This document shows positions 14,400 to 24,955 of a stretch of 64,000 bases of DNA, piece by piece. The notes under the pieces are model-generated. The model was not told the DNA's origin and ran no database searches. It saw only the letters and a list, made by a program, of their open reading frames with translations. A program made the position numbers and the translations under genes. Every line of letters starts with the position of its first letter. Position 1 is the stretch's first letter. The stretch is from positions 76,211,449-76,275,448 of the forward strand of contig NC_071355.1 of the NCBI RefSeq assembly GCF_943734655.1, in the 5' to 3' direction. This DNA comes from Sabethes cyaneus. Taxonomy: Eukaryota; Arthropoda; Insecta; Diptera; Culicidae.

Positions 14400-14750
14400 G
14401 TGTTTCCGAAAACAGAGGCTCGTATCAAGAAGACTTGGGAGTTCTTTGATTGCATTTACCCTTTCCAGTATTTCGTTGCTGATGCGGTAGTTTCATATAA
14501 TAGGTTCTTTCATGCGACTAAAAGAGATGATCGAACACTTGCGCACGCTAGTGGAAAGCTCATTCTTTTGATACCAAAAATGCAAAAATGTCGATTAGTT
14601 GTTGTAGTTCGCAGCAGTCTTCAATTGATTTGACCGGCACAATCATTTTAAGATCATCAGCGTACAGCAATCTGGATCCTCGTGGAAGTACAGCACACCC
14701 GTCGTTAAAGAATAAGGAAAACAATAGCGGTATGAGGTTACTTCTTTATG
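14400..14750 (-). pseudogene. CR1/Jockey-type RT core fragment
   Basis: The minus-strand translation contains FSLFFNDG, RLLYADDLKMIVPV and a following thumb-like segment with several frameshifts. YADD is the catalytic motif of reverse transcriptases, and the context is typical of CR1/Jockey elements. It is the upstream part of the same copy as 13385-13720. Confidence 0.75.
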
Positions 14751-14754
14751 GAAC

Positions 14755-14910
14755 GATATTGAAAAACATACAGGACAGTCCATCCGCTTGCCGCAACCAT
14801 CTGCGTGATTCAAAAGGACACGAGGGTGTCCCCGAAACGCGCACATAGCACATCACTTACTCCAGAGTAGCGTTGATCAGCCGCGTCAGTTAATCCAGAA
14901 AACCGTATTC
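14755..14910 (-). pseudogene. RTE RT fragment fused to the CR1 fragment
   Basis: This piece is nearly the same as 28345-28495 in the RTE copy at 28-30.5 kb, and on the minus strand encodes the region ending LSCMFFNI. It is joined at about 14750 to the CR1-type fragment in the same orientation, so a junction between two retrotransposon clades lies here. Confidence 0.75.
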
Positions 14911-14930
14911 AATGTATAAAACGCTTACTA

Positions 14931-15210
14931 AATAATAGTCTGCCATCTTGGATTTCAAAATGGTTCAAATCTATTTTCGACTACTGGCAGTTAGCTCCGA
15001 TCTAAAAAAGTCTGTATTGCAAGGTTTTTCATGAAAAATGCTAAATAATAGTCCGCCATCTTGGATTTCAAAATAATGTCAAACATCTATTTTCGACTAC
15101 TGGCAGTTAGACCCGTTCTAAAAAAGTCTAATTGCAAGGGTTTCCAATTTTCCATCTAAAATGCTAAACAATAGTCCGTCATCTGGGATTTCAAAATGAC
15201 GAGACTTACA
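14931..15210. repeat. tandem repeat, ~113-123 bp unit, 2.5 copies
   Basis: The phrase AATAGTCTGCCATCTTGG recurs at 14931, 15044 and 15167 (each start with small changes), followed by TTTCAAAAT and a shared CTATTTTCGACTACTGGCAG block. The GCCATCTTGG word also appears in the repeats at 22.2-22.9 kb, which may reflect a shared origin. Confidence 0.8.
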
Positions 15211-15824
15211 AAGAACGCATGAGACTATTTTGCAAGATGACATTTAGTATCAGTGATGAAACTGACCGTCACCAGCCCCGATAGGGGTAGCAAGTACATG
15301 TAGTTCACTACGAGTTGAGTAGGTTTTTAAACTACTGCACGATTTAGTTAGATACTCTGTCTAGCTCACAGCAGCTCTATGTTTGATTCTAATGGGATGC
15401 TTTTTATAACCTTTTCCATGCCAATAATTCGTATTTACATTGCTAACTCTAAAAAAATATGTTTCTGCGTCGTTGAAATGTATATTTTAAATGTGCTTTT
15501 TAAATTTTTGTGCGATTAAATGTATATTTTTGCAGGTTATGACTAAAAATAATTCAGCGTGTACGCATAATGTTTACGTGTTTCTTTAGATGAGTTTGTA
15601 TCAGTGTTTTATCGGAACTGTCAGTTTCGGTTGTCAGTTGCGGTTGTCAGAATGAGCGCAAAACGCTAATTTTTCTCTGAACGGACAATAAAAGATTTGT
15701 AGTGACACCCTAAGCTATCATTTGAGGGGTGAGCCCCCGGGTTTTCTGACATAGTGCTATTTTGGAACACTCTAATGTACAAGCAAGAACGATAGCGATG
15801 CGATAAAATATAATCAAATCACAC

Positions 15825-16064
15825 ACTCAAAAAAATCGGCACGTCAAGTTTACGTGAAAACACAGGTAATTCTCATCCATCACACTTTTCATGTAACATT
15901 CACGTCAATTGTTGGTAACTCGCACTCATACTAACTAGTTTACGTGCGATCCCGGTAAATTTTATCAACTTTCCCATTAACTAGTACATGAAGTTCATGT
16001 AAGTTGCTGTACAGAAGTTTACATGATTTTTCACGTGGATGCGACGTATCAATTTTTTTGAGTG
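15825..16064. mobile_element. 240-bp MITE with CACTCAAAAAAAT ends
   Basis: The left end CACTCAAAAAAATCGG and the right end ATTTTTTTGAGTG are inverted repeats. The interior contains many ACGTG/CACGT words and partial inverted symmetry. No open frame. The target duplication is not clear, so the superfamily is unassigned. Confidence 0.7.
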
Positions 16065-16164
16065 CACGTCTAGGTAAAATGAAGCGTGTTTCATCCGTGC
16101 AAAAAAACTCTGGTATAACAGTAAACAAACATTTTATATTAAGAAACCTTCAAATGAAACACTG

Positions 16165-16545
16165 ATGTCGGTTGGCGGCTCATTATAATTTGAAAAACCT
16201 TTCTTCTGTGATAAAAACACAGATGGTAAAACTACGGATTTTTCTTCAGCAAAACCTTGCATCACTGCTTCTAGCACGACACAGAAGTGGTAGTTTAAAC
16301 ATTGTTAAAAATGTAAATTTCTCTCGGTTTTGTCTGTCTTTTGATAGGGTTTTTGCATGGAAAATATTAACGAATATATGAAAAGCAAGAAAGGACTCTG
16401 TTTCTACGATTGAACTTTCAGTAGAAACGCTTAATTTTCTTGCTCTTATTTAGAAAACTCGAAAACTAGAATTGTTTTTTCGACCACCCCCTCTTCAGTG
16501 GCCCAGCATCGGAAGGGCGAAAATAAAATATATGTAAAAGCCTAT
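16165..16545. mobile_element. degenerate third copy of the Harbinger-like MITE
   Basis: The right part reads CCACCCCCTCTTCAGTGG then CCAGCATCGGAAGG, matching the G/C-tract end of the copies at 11628 and 37954. Upstream, GGTTTTTGCATGGAAAATAT matches their interior. The ends are eroded and no TTA duplication can be read. Confidence 0.5.
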
Positions 16546-16569
16546 AAGTATTTGTCACATTTGGAAGCT

Positions 16570-19490
16570 TCAATATAGACACAATCACAAGTTAAAAATC
16601 AATTCAATCAATCGATTAGCCAATAAAGAAATAAAAATGACATCAATGTAGATAACATTTCTTCACATAATTTCGACACAACAAATTATCGAACAATTTA
16701 TTCGGATTACGATTGATTTCCCATAGTAATTCCGTAGATTACCCTGTCAAAAAAAACGTTCTACAATGCGGACAAAAATGACTTTCGATTTCTCTTTTTT
16801 CGGCTCCTGCAGCAGCTCTTCGATTATCCATCTGCCAATCATCGCGTACGAAAAGAAGCTAATTGCTGGCTCGCACTCCTCGCGGTGAAGTTGCATTTAC
16901 CGCGCGTGTGACTTGTTCGCCAGTATGTACACACGTCTTCTGCAAATGACAGGAACTATGACGGATACGTGCGGCTGCCACTTCGAGCCACATTAGCGTG
17001 CCCCCAGAGCCGTGAATACAGTGAGTGGCATCTTTCGCAATGACGTACGCGCATCCGTCTGGTTGGATCATTACCTATACGTTCTCTACCGGTGCATAAT
17101 TATTTCTGCCGGTCTGATTCTAACTTTGGTTAAGCAGAGGGTAATGTAAATCGGCTCAATTCGTATTATTAAATGTACGTACAACTTATTTGCTTTGCAG
17201 ATAACAGACACGGGCAATCGGATGCTTTAATTCACAGAACGGTTTAGCTTGGATTCAAGTGTGCATCTGATTATACAGTCTACCGATAGTACAACGGTAT
17301 ACTAAAAAGTAAAGACAGTAAAAAGCTCATACATTTACTCTAGCAGAAAAATGAGCGTAGAGTTAAGAGACTTGAGTAACTACGAAACTAGTAGAACAAC
17401 AACTAGTTTTGAACAAAAATGCCGCATTCTGTTTATGATACTTACCATTCACAATTCTTCCTTATAGTAGGTACAATTTCAACAGAACTTCTTGTTGGCT
17501 AAAACGAGTAAGAAAGACTTACTTCGTGAATGTGGGCAAACAGCGGCGAACCTCATCATCACCGTCGCTACAGCGGAATCTTCGTTGCATCACATTTTAA
17601 TTGCTGGCAACAACACCTAGACAACAACAACAACAAGTGATCACTTGCAACGCGTTCCTAGGAAGTACGCGGTGAAAACGCTGATCCTTCCTGCCAACGC
17701 AACGGGCGCTGCGATGTGCGCCAAACTCCCAGAACTCCCGGTAGATTATAGCCCACTGCCACCCAAGGGAAGTGCGATGATCTGTGCGTCAGGAAAGGGA
17801 ACGAGTAAGCACTGGTATTGGTTGAAGTTGTTTTCATTTCTCCCGTTGTTCGGTTTTCTCCAGTAGTTTCTCCATTGGGCTTGCTGGTAAAACACGTGAT
17901 CAATTATGTTTTTGTTCCGTGTATTTTTTATGGTTCTTCTCTTTGGCAATAATATAACCATGAGAAGAGGCAAAAAAATTGCTATGGCGCTTTTTCACTC
18001 GTCCCCCTGCATCGAATATACTCCGACGGACGTGTCCGTATATGTATAGGTAAACAAATTTGCATTGTGAATAGCTCAAGATGGGAGCTCGATTTATGGG
18101 GCTAATTTATTGGACTGCGATGCCGTGTCGATTTCGGTTACATTGTAACGCTGAAAGCTGCTGCTTGTGTTACGCGCCTATGATCAGCACTTCGTATCGG
18201 GATAGTAATTAGTGACTGCACCCCAATGAGGTTTAAAAAGGTGTGGCAGATGAAGACATTTGATGGTATTAGTAGCGAAAAATCAGAAAACGACGTCAAA
18301 CTACAAAAACAAACCGCGTCGGACAATGGGGTTTGTTTTTGGAGTTTTACGTCACGCTTCATCGTGATTGGTCGATTTACGATTCCACCCACACCATGAT
18401 GAAATTTCTTCATTGCACTAACACCACTTAACCAACATTGCCACACCTGTATATATCACCTTGACTGCACCCCACTCCCGATGCAGGAGCTACAGCTGAT
18501 GGAACAAGCTATATTTTTCTACGCAAAATAATCTTTTCCCGTGGTCATAAAAGATGATGAAAGATACGAAATCTTTAGAACCCTGATGCCTGATTTAGAA
18601 TCACCACCAGAGCATATCGCGTATGTGTATAATTCGTTTCGACTCAACTATATAAGACTGCGTATGGTCAGAATAACTAACTCACTCATGTTTGAAGAAC
18701 TTGATAAAAACGTAAATAGATGAAAGTAACCCAATTTTTCGAGAACTCTACTCAGAATGAGGAGCATAACTAATCATTAAAAAAAATTTGGTTCTATTTT
18801 CCAATAGATTACACTGTAACACAGTAACATTGCAACATCAATGGATTGTAACGGTAACAATTATAACACACTTTAAATTATATCTTACTCCTGTTTGATC
18901 CGTAATTTTTCCGATGCTTATGGTCTGTAATTATAAACCACAGAGGTGCCAATTAATGCGAGTGTGGTGAACATCATCTGAGTTTCATGAAGCCTAGCTG
19001 TAATTACCGTTTAATTAAAAAGCAGAGTCTGTGAAATTGTTAACCATATTTCCCTCCAAATCAACTAGCATGGAAACAACTAAATAAGGAATGTTACAAA
19101 GTTTTAATATAGTTGAAATAATGTTCGAAGTTAATATTAAATGTTTACAAAAATACGAAAATAATTTTTCTATTGCATTTAACACCATTATCGGATCTTA
19201 TTACACACACGCTGGTTGTTTAAAGCAGTTTTCTCTATTTCACACGGCCTTGGACCGCTAGTCTCTAACTTCCCATGCTACGTAGCAGTTATTTACCTTT
19301 GACCCCTTGCAACTCACCTTGCAAGGGAAGCTCCTCTGTTCCTGGTATCAGTGCGGTGCGGTGAGGTAATTGAAAAGAACTATTCTTTCTCCGCATTTTG
19401 GTCCGACATTCAGGATATGTTTAACCCATCGTCACATTTCGACTTTAGCCAGATGTACGGTACCCCCGCGTATTGCCTGTAGTTCATGCT
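16570..19490. other. largely unrecognised sequence, no supported gene
   Basis: No convincing exon or transposon end was found. Patches at about 16790-17080 and 17640-17800 are more GC-rich and may be unique host DNA. An imperfect inverted repeat lies at about 18230-18440, with GACGTCAAACTACAAAAACA and a near-inverse GGTTTGTTTTTGGAGTTTTA close to its centre; it could be an old foldback. Confidence 0.4.
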
Positions 19491-19491
19491 G

Positions 19492-19660
19492 ACTTACTTA
19501 CTTAGTTGACCTTACGTCTTATGGCAAGGCCTGCATTCCTCCGTAATTGCTCCAGCTAACTTCAGTTCCACTGGCACTCAGTACTCGGCAGATCTTGCTC
19601 TACCCAGTCTTGCCACCTAGCTCACTGTGCCTTTCTTCTTCTTGTTCCTGGATGCGCGAC
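19492..19660 (-). pseudogene. 3' end of an RTE-like element
   Basis: The minus strand ends in the AAGT-type tail (read on plus as CTTACTTACTTAG), the tail type of RTE elements. Just before it a broken frame resembles the conserved C-terminus of mosquito RTE proteins. The copy appears to continue at about 21470-21530, across the inserted element at 19663-21460. Confidence 0.65.
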
Positions 19661-19662
19661 GT

Positions 19663-21460
19663 TAGGCATACGGACATTAGATATAATGGAGGTTAGGCAT
19701 AACGGACGGTAGGCAAAATGGATGTTAGGCATAATTCACAAAACTTCGCTTGTCTATGAATACACATTTGCGGCAAACATCGCTCCATCACAATACAATG
19801 AGAATCGGGACCACCCATTTAACATAAATTCATTTCGCATAATGCTGTTTAGCATAACGTCATGCAATGGAAGAAAAATAGGCAGATGGGCAAGACGACC
19901 GCAGGCCGTGGGTGTTGCCAGCGACCAGCCGTCGCAAGTGCCGACCACTGCGGGCACAGCCCTCCCCCGTAAAAATCAAGTCTGCCGACTCTTGCTAGTT
20001 TTGCCTAGTCCTCGTATCAACTCGCTGGGCTGATAGCGAATGGCCAAATAACAAATAACCGAAATCCAAATGACCGAGTTACAACATACAAGGCCAGAAT
20101 TGTATTTGACCGAATCACGAAAGGGTACTGAGCAGCACAATGTTAGCACTTTCGGCTGCATAAATTTATTTATGACCAGATTTAGCCATATATCTATTGT
20201 CACAACTACTCTGTAACAACTGTGTTAGTTGGGGTGAACTTCTATTTGGCCGAATCACGAAAGGCTAAATCATGGAAGAAACTTGCCGCCAACTACTTTA
20301 TCGAATAATATTGATGCATTTGTGATTGCATTAGATCTACTATGCCGCTTGTTATTTCGTCCAATTGAGTTTCGACCATTCGTGTTTCGGCTTTTCGTAG
20401 GTAATACGATTCACCCTAAATACAATGCTACAATTAAACTGAGTCGATTGGACCTTTCGTAAGCTAACGGAAGATTGCCTATCTTCCATTATGCCTACCA
20501 TACATTATGCCTTCCGCACATTATACATATCGTCTATCAGGCTTGTTATTTCCTCACTAATTGTGCAAAAAGTGCAACTTTTTTTTCAACACATTGAGCA
20601 GAACTGCTATCAGAAATGAGAAATAAATCCACACAAGAAGAAACAGACTAAACATAAAGAGAAAAACTGACGCACAGAAAAAACTTCTTATTGCGCTCTT
20701 TAAATGAGAAACTTTCGGTTTCGCTCTCGATCCTCTCGGTAGCTACAACAGTAAGCGTGAAAACGAAACAACCAGTGCGCGTATAAAAACTATAGACTGC
20801 AAGGCGTCCAGGCAATCCAAAGTCGTCAAATTTTGGATCTTAGCGAAAAAGTACCTTTGTTTATGGGATTTGTTAATGGGACTTTCCTGTAGGTGCGCGT
20901 CAAGAAGCAAGTGCATGGGAATTCGAATGTTGCCATATCTAAATAACATTTTTCGCACTGTTGCCCTTGTGACATGCCTAACCATATGATGCAGTTGCGT
21001 TCACTTAACAGCTAAACTCAACTGAATATACTAAATGTAAGAATCATGATTCAACTGTATTAATGTATCAATATTTTTCTGATGGCAATGACCGCTATTT
21101 ACAATCGTCGTTTTTCTCAACGCACTACCCATGTTGAAACTACCCGTAGTTGTCATACGTCAGCACATCGCATCAACGCATTCAAAGTGTATTAACATTC
21201 TGTTGCTCATCAATGAGTAGCGCAATGTGCGGTTGCTCATACAACCGCGTTCAGAAAGAAAAAGAAAAATCAAAATGAAACGGAGAAGAATAAATCGCGT
21301 TCAAGGCTAAGCACAGTTTGAATTTTTCTCTTCTCTTTTTTTCCTCTGATAAGGAATCATCCCTGTCGTCCATTATGATTATCGTCCATTATGCCTATCG
21401 TCCATTATGCCTGTCGTCCATTATGCCTAACGTCCATTATGCCTAATGTTCGTATACCTA
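19663..21460. mobile_element. 1.8-kb TIR element with TAGGCATAATGGAC repeats
   Basis: The left end consists of several imperfect copies of TAGGCATAATGGACG, and the right end carries the same repeat inverted. Outermost words CATACGGACATTAG and, inverted, ATACGAACATTAG match. The interior has recurring GACCGAAT/TTCGGCC words but no transposase frame. Both flanks carry CTTCTTGTTCCT, which could be a target duplication or shared RTE sequence. Confidence 0.65.
21366..21450. repeat. ~16-bp tandem repeat at element end
   Basis: About five to six copies of GTCCATTATGCCTATC with small changes, forming the right terminal region of the 1.8-kb TIR element. The left end carries the inverted equivalent in more decayed form. 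Confidence 0.85.
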
Positions 21461-21499
21461 GTGGGTTATACTTCTTGTTCCTACCGGAAACGATGCGAA

Positions 21500-22010
21500 A
21501 ACCGGTATTTTCCGATATTTTAGCAACATGTCCAACTACAGCTTTAGCTTCAGGTTTTGCCAGAGCTCTTGTCGGTTTACATTATGAACATGAGCAAGTC
21601 GGAATTCGCGGCAATTCTGGAGGATCTGCTACAGGGTGAAGATTTGGTCCATTAGGCTCACCCTCCATAAAGCCGGTCTGATAACGTCCCACGAATCTAA
21701 GTATTGCTATTGACGAACGTCGATGGAAGATGACTCGGGAAAGCACTTTGTAAACGGCATGCAGGATAGTGATCATTCGGTAGTTCTCGCAATACAAGGC
21801 AAATTACCCCATCCTCTAGTTGTTCCGAGTTCCAAATAAACAAGCAATGCAAACAAGTGGCCAACGTGTCCGGGCCTATTTTGATACGATCCGCTCCAAT
21901 GCCATCTTTTCGTGTTGAGTAATTCTCGCTGAAAGGGGGCCACTACTGACACGACGTCTTCAAATATTGGAACTTTTGCGCTTAATTGGTTGAAAATGGC
22001 TAAAAAATAA
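21500..22010 (-). pseudogene. RTE RT fragment
   Basis: On the minus strand CENYRMITILHAVYKVLSRV and FVGRYQTGFMEGEP match the intact RTE protein (CENYRAITVLNAAYKVLSQI, FVGTYQAGFVEGRS). Upstream, with frameshifts, IWNSEQLEDGVIC matches the segment preceding it. It is a separate decayed copy covering the finger part of the RT. Confidence 0.75.
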
Positions 22011-22114
22011 GAATTACACTTTTGATACCTCGAAATAGTGGACCCCTCGTTCGCCAAGGGGCCTAACAGTTTCAAAAAAAGTTGAATTTTAAGCAAACCT
22101 TGAGATCTATATCA

Positions 22115-22900
22115 TGTGATATTTCATGAATTTGCCATGAAACTACTAACAAATGGCCCGCTTCTGTAAAGAAGAAGAACAGGGCTTTTAAATAAACTAA
22201 AACAATTTTTTGCGGCAATCTTGGATTTGGTCGCCATATTGAATTTTGTCAAAAAATCGCTGTTTTCACCATGAGCCCCCCAACCCATTTTTATTTTAAG
22301 ACCACCATTGGAAAGCTGAGAAAAAATGCTACAAGAAACATTCATAAAATTATGTGTGCAATGGCATTAACTGAATAAAACAACCAGTTGTTTGTAGCAA
22401 GGTTCACAATTTTCATATAATTATTGTGATATTTCCAAAATTTTCTATGAAACCAACTACACACGACACGGTTTTGTAAAGAGGAGAGATAGGGCCTATA
22501 AACGAAGTGAAAAAAAAAATTGGCCACCATCTTGGATTTGGCCGCCATGTTGGATTTTATCAAAAAATCACCGTTTTCGTCATGATTCATTCGAACATTC
22601 ATCAAATTTCATGTGTAGTGGAATTAAATAAACGAAACAATCAATTATCTGTATCAAGCTTTACAACTCTCATATAATGGAATATCTTGCTACAAAAAAT
22701 TAGTTGTTTTATTTAGTTAATGCCATTGCAGACCTAACTTGATGAATATTTCTTAAAGCATTTTTTCTCAGCTTTCCGATGGTGATTTTGAAATAAAATC
22801 GGTTGGGGGGATCATGACGAAAATGGTGATTTTTTGATAAAATCCAACATAGCGGCAAAATCCAAGATGGCCGCCAATTTTTTTTTCACTTCGGTAACAT
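22115..22900. repeat. direct and inverted ~300-bp repeats
   Basis: Two direct copies (about 22200-22380 and 22505-22640) share CATCTTGGATTTGGCCGCCA, TTTTGTCAAAAAATCGC-like and GAAACATTCAT-like blocks. A third, inverted copy occupies about 22700-22890 (CCAAGATGGCCGCCAATTTT). The arrangement is a foldback with an extra unit. No ORF of substance. Confidence 0.75.
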
Positions 22901-24955
22901 GACGAACATACGCTCCCTACCGGAGTACAAATATTGACCCTGACCATCACCTGGTAGCAATGCCACTGTACAAAACTGTCAACAGTATACCAGATACGTC
23001 GTAGCCGTTCTCCTCGGCTCAACATCAGGCAGCTAGATAACCCACAATCTGTCGAAAACTATGAGCAAACATCGGATGAGGTGCTGCCTTCTTCCGAGGA
23101 GTTAGGTGCTTCTAAGCTCGAAGACGGTTGGGCAAAATTTACTCGGCCATCGGAGTCCTCGGTCCTAGGCTCTAGGTGAAGCGCCCCGGAGTATACAAAA
23201 TGCTTGGTTTGATGACGAATGCCAACAAGCAGTGGAGAAAGAAAATTGGTTGAAAAAAATATCTGAACATTGCCACTAGGTATAGCTTGGCCAAATACCG
23301 ACGAGCTATTAACCAATTGACTACGATCCTGAGGAGTAAAAAGGACGACAGAGATTATGAAGAATTAAAACAACTGTTTCGAGCTAATGACACGCGCAAG
23401 TTTTACGAGAAGGTGAAACGAGAAGGTAAGGGCTACAAACCGCAACCTGACCTGTCATGTGTAGGGACGAGGGAGCGAATCTAATCACAAACGAGCGCCA
23501 GGTGGTCGATAGGTGTAAGCAGTTCTTCGACGACACCTCAATGGCGAAGTTGCACAAGAAAGCGATTTGAAAGTTAACCTAGAACTGCCTATGGAAGATA
23601 TTAATCCCCAGCACCTAATCTCCAAGAAATCAAACGATAAAGCGGGTTGCTGAAAACCAACAAAGATCGCCAATCGGTATAAACATGGCCGAGAAACCCC
23701 GAAACAGCTCTACACTAGGTAATTTCCAAGATTTAGGAGACGGAGAAGCCACCGGAGAAATTGATGCAAGGGGTAATTTGTCCCATCTACAAAAAGGGTG
23801 ATCGGCTCGACTGCCGCAACTATCGCGGCATAATGCTGGTGAACGCCGCCTACAAGATACTCTCCCAAATCCTGTTACGCCGGCTATCACCGATAGCACA
23901 AGATTTCATAGGGAAATATCAGGCGGGCTTCAGATTTCCACCATCCGACCGATCTGAAATGACAAGTATACAACGTGCTCACGCGTCATATTTTTATTGA
24001 TTTCAAAGCAGCATGCAATACAGTCGATTAAGACCTGTTATGGCAGATAATGCACTAACAAACACGGTTTACCGGATAAACTGATTGGATTGAGCGATGT
24101 GTTTCGTGCGCGTCTCGGGGACACTCTCGAATCCCTTTGAGACTCGGCGAAGGTTGAGACAAGGTGACGGCATTTCCAATAATCAATATCGCTCTTAAGC
24201 GGGTTATGCGACGAAAAATCGCGAAAAGTCAAGGAGTCAAGGAGGATTGGGCTAAACATAAATGCGTCGAAGACCAAATACATGGAAGGAAGATGCTCAA
24301 ATGAAACATACGCGTACCTTCCACGGACGGTAACCCCTGACGGCGACGAACTGAAAGTGCTAGATGAGTTCGGGTATTTGGGATCGCTGGTGACTGCGTA
24401 CAACAACACTAGTAAGGAGATTCAGTAGAGCATTCAAGCGGGAAGTCCGGCCTACTATACCTTTCGCGAAATGCTGCGTTCAAGAAGCACACGCCGCCGC
24501 ACGAAGCTGACAGTGTATAAAACCCTTAACAGTCCGGTAGTTCTTTATGGAATTACAGCTGTGACGCTGCTAGTGGAGGACATACGCGCCCTTGTCGTGC
24601 TCGAGCGGAAGGTGTTGCGGAATATATTTGGCAGAGTACAAACTGAAAGCAAAGAGTGGCGGAGGCGCATGAATCACGAGTTAGAAGCACTGCTTGGATA
24701 GATTCGCATCGTACATCTGGTGAAAGTTGATAGGCTACGGTGGACCGAACACGTCGTTCTCTTCAATAACTCTACCGGCACCAGGAACAGAGGGGCTCAA
24801 CATGCATGATGGATCGGCCAGGTCAAAAGTGGTTTGCGACCGACTGGGAAATTGGTGACGAGCGGCATCGAGTTGAATGGAGACGACTGCTTGAAACAGC
24901 ACAAGCCACCCCGGTTCTATGCTGCTGACGACGACGACCATGAGATGAACCAGTC
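22900..24955 (+). pseudogene. 5'-truncated decayed RTE copy
   Basis: Plus-strand pieces in order: RSTNIDPDHHLV (end of the endonuclease), ANDTRKFYEKVKREGKGYKP (linker), CPIYKKGDRLDCRNYRGIML (RT fingers), LLRRLSPIAQDFIGKYQAGF, then LKVLDEFGYLGSLV and LVVLERKVLRNIFGRV (thumb and C-terminal part). Each aligns with the intact 1004-aa protein. Many frameshifts, small deletions and stops are present. It lacks the N-terminal endonuclease half. The 3' end is near 24955. Confidence 0.8.

Larger units (their letters stand above)
11250..15782. repeat. widely spaced ~90-bp inverted repeats
   Basis: The segment at 11250-11345 (GTACAATAGAGTGTCCCAAA then TAGCACTATGTCAGAAAACC) is repeated inverted at 15690-15782 with about 85-90% identity. 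Either these are the ends of one 4.5-kb TIR element that later received other insertions, or they are ends of two related elements. A second inverted pair, 11335-11525 versus 12345-12535, overlaps the left end and supports a complex foldback. Confidence 0.6.
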
